Assembly (NCBI GenBank): GCA_965149945.1
Contig: CBCTTQ010000013.1
Coordinates: 1 to 50,506, forward strand
Direction: 5' to 3'
DNA length: 50,506 nucleotides
Origin: JAHZFN01 sp965149945
GTDB taxonomy: Bacteria > Bacillota > Dehalobacteriia > UBA4068 > UBA4997
The notes under the pieces were generated by a model that saw only the letters and a program-made list of their open reading frames with translations, ran no database searches and was not told the origin of the DNA. Within the stretch, counting starts at the first letter, position 1; each line of letters begins with the position of its first letter. A program made the position numbers and the translations under genes. This document shows positions 34,834 to 42,677 of the stretch, piece after piece.

Positions 34834-36222
34834 TCAGCTCTTTCTTCGAAATTTTGCCAAAAAGAAACCATCCAAACCATGCTTTTGCGGAAGGATTTGC
34901 CAACAGGCAGTATCGGCAAAAATCATTTTCGGCATACCGGTGATGGCAACTGCTTCAAAGTTCTGATGCTCTCGCAAAAAACGGGCAACGGCATCTTGAT
35001 TTTCTTCCTTGGTCACCGTACAAGTGGAAAACAAAATTTTCCCGCCCACACGCACTTTTCGCGCCGCGCAGTTTAAAATTTCACCGGTAAGAGCAGCCAA
35101 CTGAGGGATCTGCTCTTCTGTTTTTTGCCAACGAGCATCCGGACGAATACGCAAAACACCTAAGCCTGAACAAGGCGCGTCCACCAACACATAGTCCGCC
35201 CAATCATCCAACTCTTCCGGCAGACAACGACTGTCACAACGAGCCGCTCGCACAATATCAATCCCCAACCGCGCGCAATTTTCTTGAATCAGCTTCACTT
35301 TATGATCAAACAAATCAAAAGCACGAATTTCCCCGCGGTTTTCCATCAGCTGCGCCAAATGGGTCGTCTTACCGCCAGGCGCCGCGCAAGCGTCGATTAC
35401 CCGACTACCGGGCTGGGGACGCAACGCCCAAGCAGCCAACATAGAACTCTGGTGCTGCGAATATACCCTGCCTTCCGCTAAAAGAGCCTGCACTGTGTCG
35501 TTATGCGTCGGACCCACCAATACGGCTTCCGGTGTGTAACGCCCGGCTCTAGCATCAACACCGGCAGTTTCAAGGCGCCGTAAAACTGTTTCTCGATTAT
35601 TTTTTAATGTATTGACACGCAGAGAAAATTCCGCGCTTCGGTTATCAAATTCGCACAACGCCACGGTATCATCAAAGCCATATTCTTCCAACCAGCGTCG
35701 TACCAACCACAACGGATGAGAATAACAAACACTGATAAACTGAGCCGGAAATTCTTCCGCGTCCGGGAAAATCAGCTTTTCAGGATGACGCAAAACATTG
35801 CGCAATACACCGTTTACCAAACCGGCCGTTCCTTGATGCCCATATTTTTTCGCTAAACAAACGCTTTCATTGATCGCGGCGGCAGGCGGAATTTTATCCA
35901 TATAGCGCAATTGGTAGAGACCCAGCCGCAAAATCAGCAAAATCCATAAAGGCAACTTGGATAACGGACGGCTCAAAAAAGAATCCAGCCAATAATCCAA
36001 AGTTCCTTGTCGGCGCAAAGTACCGTATACCAATTCCGTAACCAAGCTTTTATCCAGAGGATTAAGAACAAATCGACGAAGACAAGCATTCAGCGCCAGA
36101 TTGGCATAGGCTCCTTCTTTAGCCACCTGATGCAAAACCAACAAGGCTGCTTCACGGGGATTGTTCATTTCCCGCCGCGTTTTTTTCTTCATATTTTTCG
36201 TGTTCTTCTTTGTTTCCGACAT
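34834..36222 (-). CDS. rsmB: 16S rRNA (cytosine-967-C5) methyltransferase RsmB
   Basis: A 462-residue enzyme methylating C967 of 16S rRNA. The N-terminal domain (about 20-155) is NusB-like and RNA-binding (PREAALLVLHQV, LVTELVYGTLRR). The methyltransferase domain has DACAAPGGKTTHLAQLM (SAM loop), VDAPCSGLGVLRIRPDARW and FSTCTVTKEEN with the catalytic Cys. ATG 36222 follows AGGAGAAAAAG. It lies about 20 bp after the zinc protease gene. Confidence 0.95.
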   Translation of the reverse strand: MSETKKNTKNMKKKTRREMNNPREAALLVLHQVAKEGAYANLALNACLRRFVLNPLDKSLVTELVYGTLRRQGTLDYWLDSFLSRPLSKLPLWILLILRLGLYQLRYMDKIPPAAAINESVCLAKKYGHQGTAGLVNGVLRNVLRHPEKLIFPDAEEFPAQFISVCYSHPLWLVRRWLEEYGFDDTVALCEFDNRSAEFSLRVNTLKNNRETVLRRLETAGVDARAGRYTPEAVLVGPTHNDTVQALLAEGRVYSQHQSSMLAAWALRPQPGSRVIDACAAPGGKTTHLAQLMENRGEIRAFDLFDHKVKLIQENCARLGIDIVRAARCDSRCLPEELDDWADYVLVDAPCSGLGVLRIRPDARWQKTEEQIPQLAALTGEILNCAARKVRVGGKILFSTCTVTKEENQDAVARFLREHQNFEAVAITGMPKMIFADTACWQILPQKHGLDGFFLAKFRRKS

Positions 36223-36243
36223 CTTTTTCTCCTAAGATATCTT

Positions 36244-36930
36244 TTATTCCCGATTAGCGCTTAACGCAATAATCAGTAAACGAACCATCGTCAAAATAGC
36301 AGTAATCATGGCGGCTACATAGGTCAAGGCAGCCGCGTTCAAAACTTTTTTGGCTCCTATCATTTCATTGCTATCAAAAAATCCACCCGTTTCCAAAGCC
36401 GTCAAAGCCCGACTGGAAGCGTTGAATTCCACCGGCAAAGTTACCAGCTGGAATAACACAACCGCGCCGAACAAAACCACACCGGCCATGGCAATATTCG
36501 GATTGGCAAGAATAATACCGATAATTAAAATAATCCAAGAAGCATAATTGCCGAGGTTGGCTACGGGAACCAAGGCGCCGCGAATCCTCATAGGGGAATA
36601 ATCTTCCTTATCCTGAATCGCGTGCCCGCATTCATGGGCGGCAACGGCGATACCGGCAATGGAATTACTGCCGTATACACTTTCCGAAAGCCGCAATGTT
36701 TTACTTCTCGGATCATAATGATCGGTCAATTTGCCGCGCACATGTTCAATGCGCACTCCGTCCAAACCGTTATAATCCAACAAAATACGAGCCACCTGAG
36801 CCGCCGTATAACCTTTGGCGGAATACACTTTGGCATATTTATTAAAATTATGAGAAACACGACTCTGCGCCCAAATCGCCAGAATCAGACCGGGAACCAA
36901 AATAATCAGTGTCCAGTCATAAAAAAACAT
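36244..36930 (-). CDS. Membrane zinc metallopeptidase, YugP family
   Basis: A 228-residue membrane protein. An N-terminal anchor (FYDWTLIILVPGLILAIWAQ) is followed by a cytosol- or surface-facing domain with VAAHECGHAIQDKE, an HEXXH zinc-protease motif, and then by three further membrane spans to the C-terminus. The family is widespread in Firmicutes and usually lies between fmt and rsmB, as here. The substrate is unknown; a role in membrane-protein turnover is assumed. ATG 36930 follows GGAGTGATTGCGAT. Confidence 0.88.
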   Translation of the reverse strand: MFFYDWTLIILVPGLILAIWAQSRVSHNFNKYAKVYSAKGYTAAQVARILLDYNGLDGVRIEHVRGKLTDHYDPRSKTLRLSESVYGSNSIAGIAVAAHECGHAIQDKEDYSPMRIRGALVPVANLGNYASWIILIIGIILANPNIAMAGVVLFGAVVLFQLVTLPVEFNASSRALTALETGGFFDSNEMIGAKKVLNAAALTYVAAMITAILTMVRLLIIALSANRE

Positions 36931-37105
36931 ATCGCAATCACTCCATTCTTGTATTCCATGGTTTTTTTGCCGTGGAGAGGGACAGCTCTCCACCTTCTAT
37001 GATTTCTGATTTTACCAGGGCTAAATGAAATGAGTATAAACTCGGTAACTTTATTTCTCCGAAATTTTCATTCCCTATGCGCGAATGGAACCATTTCATC
37101 GGGTT

Positions 37106-38062
37106 TCATTCAAAACGCAACTTGGTATCAGTGTAATTTTTCTGCTGACCCCGCCACCAATCTACGGCGCGCATTTTGCCTTTTCCTGCGGGCTGCAGCT
37201 CCAGAACGCGAAGCAAATTGTCTGCAGTCGCGACATAAATCGCTTTTTTATCCACTTTTTCCAACGTGCCGGGAGCTTCGGAAGCCGTCTCTTCCGTTAA
37301 AGAGGTCTTCCAAAATTTCATTTTTTTGGTACCCCTTTCAAAACCAGCATAAGCGCCGATTTCCGGAGAGAGGGCGCGGATTTGATTGTGTACCTCAGTC
37401 GCCGATCGATTAAAAGAAATTTTTTCCTGTTCCGGCAAAATCTTGTGAGCATAGGAAGATTCCTCTTCCAGTTGCGGTTCGCGAGGTTCAAGATGATCTT
37501 GAATCAACTGTACCGTTTCCACAATCAGTTCGCTGCCCAAAGGAATCAATTTTTCCTGAAGGGTTTGCAGATTATCGTTTTCACTGATTTCCACCGCCGC
37601 CTGCAAAACCATATCCCCAGTGTCTAATCCTTCGTCCATGAACATCGTGGTTACACCCGTCACGCGCTCTCCGTTCATAATGGCAAAATGAATGGGAGCG
37701 GCGCCGCGATATTTGGGCAACAGCGATGCGTGAATATTTACCGCGCCGTGGGGAGCCAACTCCAATAAAGGCTTGCGCAAAATCTGACCGAACGCTGTCA
37801 CTACCAATAAATCAGGGTGACAAGCGCGAATCTGTTCCACCACCGCCGCGTCATTAACATTGGCGGGGGTGATAACCGGAATCTGATGTTCCAAAGCCCA
37901 ACTTTTTACCGCGGTGGGCGTCAACACTCCTTTTCTGCCTTTTGGTTTATCCGGCTGGCTGACTACCAGAGGAACAGAATAACCTTCCTCTATGAGAGCC
38001 GACAACGGTCCCACCGCGAAAGCGGGACTACCCATATAGACAATGGTAAAATCACTGTTCAA
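37106..38062 (-). CDS. fmt: Methionyl-tRNA formyltransferase
   Basis: A 318-residue enzyme that formylates initiator Met-tRNA. Motifs: IVYMGSPAFAVGPL near the start, VTAFGQILRKPLLEL, NIHASLLPKYRGAAPIHFAIMNG with the catalytic Asn and His, and GVTTMFMDEGLDTGDM with the catalytic Asp. The C-terminal tRNA-binding domain (about 205-318) is present. TTG 38062 is chosen as start: GGGAGG is 7 nt upstream and the length then fits the family, whereas ATG 38077 has no good site. It follows def, its functional partner. Confidence 0.95.
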   Translation of the reverse strand: MNSDFTIVYMGSPAFAVGPLSALIEEGYSVPLVVSQPDKPKGRKGVLTPTAVKSWALEHQIPVITPANVNDAAVVEQIRACHPDLLVVTAFGQILRKPLLELAPHGAVNIHASLLPKYRGAAPIHFAIMNGERVTGVTTMFMDEGLDTGDMVLQAAVEISENDNLQTLQEKLIPLGSELIVETVQLIQDHLEPREPQLEEESSYAHKILPEQEKISFNRSATEVHNQIRALSPEIGAYAGFERGTKKMKFWKTSLTEETASEAPGTLEKVDKKAIYVATADNLLRVLELQPAGKGKMRAVDWWRGQQKNYTDTKLRFE

Positions 38063-38102
38063 ATCATTCCCTCCCATATTATTTTCGATCCATCCAAGAG
38101 TC

Positions 38103-38561
38103 TTAGTCTTCATGCACCGAGCCTTTTTCCGCTAAATCAATGTAGAGAACGCCGGAAAGATGATCAATTTCATGCTGCATAGCTCGTGCCAAAAAACCGT
38201 CTCCTTCCATCTGAAACACATTCCCGTTACGATCTTGGGCTTCAATTTTCACCCATTGTGCCCGCGTAACAATGCCGGATTTTCCGCGCAGTGAAAGACA
38301 GCCTTCTTCACCCCGCTGTTTTCCCGCGGAATCTAAAATTTTGGGATTAACCAATTCCAACAAACCGTCCCCCACATCAATTACCACAACACATTTGCTG
38401 ATTCCCACCTGAGGAGCCGCCAAACCGACCCCTTCGGCATCATACATGGTCTCAGCCATATCATCAATGAGTTTTCCTAAACGCTGATCAAAGCGTTTGA
38501 CTTCTTGAGCTTTCGCTCGTAAAATTTCATCACCCATTTGCACAATTTCATAAATTGCCAT
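38103..38561 (-). CDS. def: Peptide deformylase
   Basis: A 152-residue metalloenzyme that removes the N-formyl group from new proteins. All three motifs are present: GVGLAAPQVGI, EEGCLSLRG (metal Cys) and QHEIDHLSG (HEXXH, two metal His). It lies between priA and fmt, the standard Firmicutes order. A 214-bp AT-rich spacer separates it from priA; I see no clear terminator there. Confidence 0.96.
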   Translation of the reverse strand: MAIYEIVQMGDEILRAKAQEVKRFDQRLGKLIDDMAETMYDAEGVGLAAPQVGISKCVVVIDVGDGLLELVNPKILDSAGKQRGEEGCLSLRGKSGIVTRAQWVKIEAQDRNGNVFQMEGDGFLARAMQHEIDHLSGVLYIDLAEKGSVHED

Positions 38562-38775
38562 TTCACACCTCTGATTTTTTCACTTTTATAAACGCTTTGC
38601 TTATGATTTTTCATTTTCGTATTTGCCGGGAAAAACCTTCTTTTTTTCTTTTTCCCAGCATCACTAATGAAAAAGCCTCAATCTATCTTATTATTATATC
38701 ATACCTTTTATATCATTTCAGCATTTTTTTACAGAAATTCGCAAGGGAAGAAGAAAAGTCAAAAATTTTTACCTT

Positions 38776-40986
38776 TCACATAATTTGCAGCGGTTCCACA
38801 TCCACCGCCACATTCACTTCTTTGCGGACGCGTTTTTCTTTTTCTAATCGTTCCAGAGCACGACGAGTCAAATTTCGAATCAAAGATAAATCCGCCGATT
38901 TCAGCAAGATCTGCATTCGATAGCGATCTTTAATTTTATACCGAGGACAAGGTTTGGGTCCCCAACAAACCACAAACCGCTCATAAACATGTTCTCCCAT
39001 TTCTTCTCCTATATAATAGGAGAGATACCGAGCTGTCTCTCCTGCCGCGGCTTCATCGCTGCTGCTGACTACCAGACGAACCATAGCGGCAAAGGGCGGA
39101 TATTCCGCAAACTCCCGCATTTGGATTTCCTGCTGATAAAAAGCTTCATAATCCTGTCGACGCACTGCTTCCATCACCCGATTAGAGGGATCATACGTTT
39201 GCACAATGACAGAACCCTGCTGATGACGACCGGAACGCCCCGCCACCTGCGTAATCAACTGAAAAGTGCGCTCTTCAGCGCGAAAATCAGGCAAATTCAA
39301 AGAAATATCCGCAGCTACTACTCCCACCAACGTCACGCCGGGAAAATCCAACCCCTTAGCAATCATCTGCGTCCCCACCAAAATATCAATTTCTTTATTC
39401 CGCATAGCCCGATCAATCCGTTCGTAAATGGTACGATCCCCGACTGTATCTCGATCCAGACGAACAATCCGTGCCTTCGGGAACAAAGAATATGCCGTAT
39501 TCGCCACCTTCTGGGTGCCGGCGCCGAAATGACGAATGGCATGGGAGCCGCAAACAGGGCATACTTGAGGAGGACGTTTGGTCTCACCGCAATAGTGACA
39601 TTTTAAAAGTCCTTCTCGCTCATGATAAGCCATGGCAACGGAACAATGAGGACATTCCACCACATAACCGCAAGAACGGCAGGAGACAAAAGAGTCATAT
39701 CCCCGTCGATTTAAAAAAAGCAAACTTTGACAACCGGCGCGTAGATTTTCTTCCAATTTCCGCCGCAACAACCGAGAGAACATTTGGTTATTTCCTTCCC
39801 GCAGTTCCTGACGCATATCAACCACCGTTAATTCCGCCAATTGACGGTTATGAACACGACCGGTCAATTTTACCAGCAGGTATTCTCCCTGCCGCGCTCG
39901 ATAATAATCCCCTACATCCGGCGTAGCGCTGCCCAGCAACAAAGAAGCGCCGGTCAAGCGGCAGCGTTCTTTCGCCACCGTAACGGCATGAAAACGGGGA
40001 CTGTTTTCTTGTTTATAACTGCTTTCGTGTTCTTCATCAATAATCACCATTCCTAAATTAGGCGTCGGTGCGAAAATAGCGGAACGGGCGCCGATGACCA
40101 CATCAAATTTGCCCTCCGCAATGCCCATCCAGGCTTTTCGCCGATCAGAACCGGACAAATTGGAATGGAGCACTGTAACCCGACCGCCTAAACGCCCTTG
40201 GAAAATCCGGACAGTTTGAGGAGTCAGCGCAATTTCCGGTACCAAAATAATCACTTGCTTGCCCTGTTGTAAAACTTTTTCCGCCTGATCCAGATAGATT
40301 TCTGTCTTTCCGCTGCCCGTCACTCCGAATAACAGAGCAGGCTTATCTGCTGTCATTCGATTTTCATCCAAACGGTGAATTGCCTCCCGTTGTTCCGGAG
40401 TCAGTTCCGGACGGGGCGTTTCCTGATATACCGCTTCCTCGCCCCAGACAATATCCTCCCGTAGTTCTATAATATTTTTCTTCGCCAGTTCTCGCACTAC
40501 AGCCGCCGAAACACCGGTTTTTTCCAGAACTTCTGCAAAAGAAGCCCCATTATGGTGAAAAATATATTCCAAAGCGATTTTTTGTTTGGGGCCGCGCAGC
40601 TCCGGCATTACCAATGTCCGCACAAACGCTCGTTTTATTACGGAAGACTTGGGCATTCTTCCGGTCAGGCGCATTCCCGCCGGCAACATTCCCTGCAATA
40701 CGCTGACCCATTGGTCCAAATAATATTCGGTGATAAAACGACTTAAATCGATGAGATCACGGCGCAGCACGACACCGGAACTAACCACCTCGTCAATGGG
40801 TTTGATTTTTTCTCGGTCATAATCCACCTCTGATAAAACATCCACCACAAAGGCTTCCAATCGCTGATGCCCAAAAGAAACCTTAACAATCATACCCTGG
40901 CGCACATCCAAATCACGGGGAATTTCATAATAAAAGATTCGATTTAAAGCACCGGCTCTTTGATTCACCACAACAGCTGCAAACAT
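38776..40986 (-). CDS. priA: Primosomal helicase PriA
   Basis: A 736-residue superfamily 2 helicase that restarts stalled replication forks. The N-terminal 3'-OH-binding domain starts MFAAVVVNQ. The helicase core has GVTGSGKTEIY (Walker A), IDEEHESSYKQ (Walker B) and GSATP; the zinc-binding insert has CRSCGYVVECPHC, CHYCG and CPVCGSH, eight cysteines for two zinc sites. Later motifs are GTQMIAKGLDFPGVTLVG and QVAGRSGR. ATG 40986 follows AGGAGAGAAATC. A TATAAT at 41042-41037 suggests a promoter. Confidence 0.96.
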   Translation of the reverse strand: MFAAVVVNQRAGALNRIFYYEIPRDLDVRQGMIVKVSFGHQRLEAFVVDVLSEVDYDREKIKPIDEVVSSGVVLRRDLIDLSRFITEYYLDQWVSVLQGMLPAGMRLTGRMPKSSVIKRAFVRTLVMPELRGPKQKIALEYIFHHNGASFAEVLEKTGVSAAVVRELAKKNIIELREDIVWGEEAVYQETPRPELTPEQREAIHRLDENRMTADKPALLFGVTGSGKTEIYLDQAEKVLQQGKQVIILVPEIALTPQTVRIFQGRLGGRVTVLHSNLSGSDRRKAWMGIAEGKFDVVIGARSAIFAPTPNLGMVIIDEEHESSYKQENSPRFHAVTVAKERCRLTGASLLLGSATPDVGDYYRARQGEYLLVKLTGRVHNRQLAELTVVDMRQELREGNNQMFSRLLRRKLEENLRAGCQSLLFLNRRGYDSFVSCRSCGYVVECPHCSVAMAYHEREGLLKCHYCGETKRPPQVCPVCGSHAIRHFGAGTQKVANTAYSLFPKARIVRLDRDTVGDRTIYERIDRAMRNKEIDILVGTQMIAKGLDFPGVTLVGVVAADISLNLPDFRAEERTFQLITQVAGRSGRHQQGSVIVQTYDPSNRVMEAVRRQDYEAFYQQEIQMREFAEYPPFAAMVRLVVSSSDEAAAGETARYLSYYIGEEMGEHVYERFVVCWGPKPCPRYKIKDRYRMQILLKSADLSLIRNLTRRALERLEKEKRVRKEVNVAVDVEPLQIM

Positions 40987-41077
40987 GATTTCTCTCCTAA
41001 TCATACAGGTTTTTTGTTTTTATTCATTCTGAGCCAATTATATCATATTTTAACAAGGGAAAAAAGCGTCGAGCCAT

Positions 41078-41109
41078 GAAAAAACAGGACCGAACCTTCG
41101 ATCCTGTTT
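41078..41109 (-). terminator. Terminator of the candidate small RNA
   Basis: On the minus strand AAACAGGA and TCCTGTTT form an 8-bp stem, with an inner CGAA/TTCG helix, followed by T6. It lies upstream of the priA promoter, so it ends a separate transcript. Confidence 0.75.
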
Positions 41110-41265
41110 CGCTGTTTGCATGCTTTTGCCATGACTCTGCCCAGAATCCTTCTCTCCCGATCGGGAAGTTTCTTCGTATCAAAGAAACTTCCCCGGATAT
41201 CCTATCTGAAGAGCAGCAAGCATACTCTACCACACAATTTTTTTAAGTGCTCAACATGCTTCTAC
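41079..41265 (-). ncRNA. Candidate structured small RNA, possibly 6S-like
   Basis: A gene-free stretch whose minus-strand transcript would form a 12-bp perfect hairpin (41163-41174 with 41182-41193, 7-nt loop), flanked by partially pairing arms (ATGCTT near 41222 with AAGCAT near 41120; CTCT with AGAG), and end in the terminator at 41078-41109. A TATATT-type -10 lies around 41277-41272. A single long imperfect rod with internal bubbles is the shape of 6S RNA, but I see no sequence signature that proves it. The 69-codon frame over it has no family and crosses the hairpins, so it is unlikely to be coding. Confidence 0.45.
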
Positions 41266-41538
41266 CACCATCTGTAATATAATCCTCTTTCTTTTCCTTA
41301 ACAAAAATACAAGAAAACCGTTGTGATTTCATGCACCAAAACCAAAAATTTCACAAAAGCTTCAAATACCCTCACCTTATCATCCACTTTCTTAACAACA
41401 GCTGCTATGAAAAGGATTCTTTCAAATGAAAAACAACAGGCAAAAGAAGCATGCAATCTCATTATAGCCCGAATATGGACAATTGTCAATATTTGAATTA
41501 GGTTTTATGATAAATTCAGAAAGATCGGGGTGAAAACA

Positions 41539-41739
41539 ATGATCATCTACGACAGACTGTGGGAAACCATGAAAAAAAAGCAAATTTCCCAATACCGACT
41601 GATTAAAGAATACAAGATCAGCAGCGGTCAATTAGACCGCCTACGCAAAAATGAAAATGTCAGTACCCATACCCTCAATCAACTTTGCAAAATCCTCCAC
41701 TGTAAATTAGAAGAAATTGCCGAATATGTTGAGGAATAA
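41539..41739 (+). CDS. Small XRE-family helix-turn-helix regulator
   Basis: A 66-residue protein made up almost only of a Cro/CI-type helix-turn-helix (YDRLWETMKKKQISQYRLIKEYKISSGQLDRLRKNENVSTHTLNQLCKILHCKLEEIAEYV). ATG 41539 follows GGGGTGAAAACA; the frame opens 9 nt earlier. It stands alone, the first plus-strand gene after the long minus-strand cluster, and has its own terminator. Such stand-alone HTH proteins are common in Firmicutes and often of unknown target; it lies 69 bp from the end of the convergent rubrerythrin gene. Confidence 0.8.
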   Translation: MIIYDRLWETMKKKQISQYRLIKEYKISSGQLDRLRKNENVSTHTLNQLCKILHCKLEEIAEYVEE

Positions 41740-41769
41740 AAAAGCCGAGCGTAAACGCTCGGCTTTTTA
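41738..41769. terminator. Bidirectional terminator between the XRE gene and rubrerythrin
   Basis: AAAAGCCGAGCG and CGCTCGGCTTTT form a 12-bp stem with a TAAA loop and A/T runs on both sides. It can serve both convergent genes. Confidence 0.9.
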
Positions 41770-41807
41770 TAACTTTTCATTTATCAAAATTTTCAAAACA
41801 GCATCAA

Positions 41808-42359
41808 TTATTTATTGAAATATCTCTTAATCAAGCCACGGAAAGCGGCGCCATGACGCGCTTCATCTTTAGCCATTTCATGAACGGTGTCATGTACGGC
41901 GTCATAACCCAACTGTTTGGCCAAAGTCGCCAATTCTTTTTTGCCGGCGCAAGCGCCATGTTCAGCTTCCGCGCGCATTTCCAGGTTTTTCAAGGTGCTG
42001 TCTGTTACTACTTCACCCAGCAGCTCAGCAAATTTCGCGGCATGTTCCGCTTCTTCATAAGCGGCTTTTTCCCAGTACAGACCGATTTCCGGATAACCTT
42101 CCCGATGAGCGACACGAGCCATAGCCAGATACATGCCGACTTCAGTGCATTCGCCGGTAAAATTCGCACGCAGACCTTCTACGACTCTTTCATCCAAGCC
42201 CTGCGCAACACCTACCCGATGTTCATCCGCGAAAGGAGCATCGCCGGTTTCTTCCATTTTCGTGAATTTATCAGCAGGAGCTTTGCATTGGGGACAGAAT
42301 TCCGGAGGAGTATCGCCTTCATAAACATAACCGCAAATCGAACATACAAATTTAGCCAT
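41808..42359 (-). CDS. Reverse-type rubrerythrin (NADH peroxidase-like)
   Basis: A 183-residue iron protein that reduces hydrogen peroxide in anaerobes. The rubredoxin domain comes first (CSICGYVYEG, then CPQCKAP; residues 5-30), and the four-helix diiron domain follows (GECTEVGMY, EEAEHAAKF, EAEHGACAG, DEARHGAAF supply Glu and His ligands). This inverted order matches the 'reverse rubrerythrins' of clostridia, while classical ones have rubredoxin at the end. It is a single gene with a near-consensus promoter and a Fur-like operator. Induction by peroxide or oxygen is expected from family knowledge. Confidence 0.93.
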   Translation of the reverse strand: MAKFVCSICGYVYEGDTPPEFCPQCKAPADKFTKMEETGDAPFADEHRVGVAQGLDERVVEGLRANFTGECTEVGMYLAMARVAHREGYPEIGLYWEKAAYEEAEHAAKFAELLGEVVTDSTLKNLEMRAEAEHGACAGKKELATLAKQLGYDAVHDTVHEMAKDEARHGAAFRGLIKRYFNK

Positions 42360-42423
42360 TTTTACATTACCTCTTTTCTTTTTGAATTTTTTCTTATTAG
42401 AGAGTGTTTATGATCCATAATCG

Positions 42424-42446
42424 CTTATTGATAACGATTATCGATA
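42424..42446. promoter_or_regulatory. Fur/PerR-like operator of rubrerythrin
   Basis: TTGATAACGATTATCGATAA contains a 7-1-7 inverted repeat (TGATAAC-G-ATTATCG) close to the Fur/PerR consensus TGATAAT-N-ATTATCA. It lies just downstream of the -10 box, where a bound repressor would block transcription. Which Fur-family member binds is not shown. Confidence 0.6.
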
Positions 42447-42457
42447 ACCTTTATTTA

Positions 42458-42485
42458 TATTATACTTTAAATTTCGGGAATGTCA
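42458..42485 (-). promoter_or_regulatory. Promoter of rubrerythrin
   Basis: TTGACA (42485-42480), a 16-bp spacer and TATAAT (42463-42458) on the minus strand: both boxes match consensus exactly, suggesting strong expression when not repressed. Confidence 0.75.
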
Positions 42486-42677
42486 AGGGAAATTCCTATC
42501 AAAGTTGTAAAAAAAAACCAATTTTCTAAAGTTTTTTCCGTTTGAAATCAGTAAGAGAGATTCCTCCGGATAAATCCTGTTTTTATCTTGTGTGCCATAG
42601 GCAACTTGTTATATAATAGAACTATCTGAGATGATAAGACCACGCGAAACATGTCGGAAAATAAAAGGAGATTTGAT

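Noticed and set aside
36972..36993. Perfect 8-bp hairpin GTGGAGAG/CTCTCCAC upstream of the zinc protease gene
   Set aside because: Considered as a terminator for fmt, but on the minus strand it is followed by A rather than T; it may only be a local leader structure.
41024..41233. Minus-strand frame of 69 codons
   Set aside because: It crosses the long hairpin and the terminator of the candidate small RNA and reads as no known protein.
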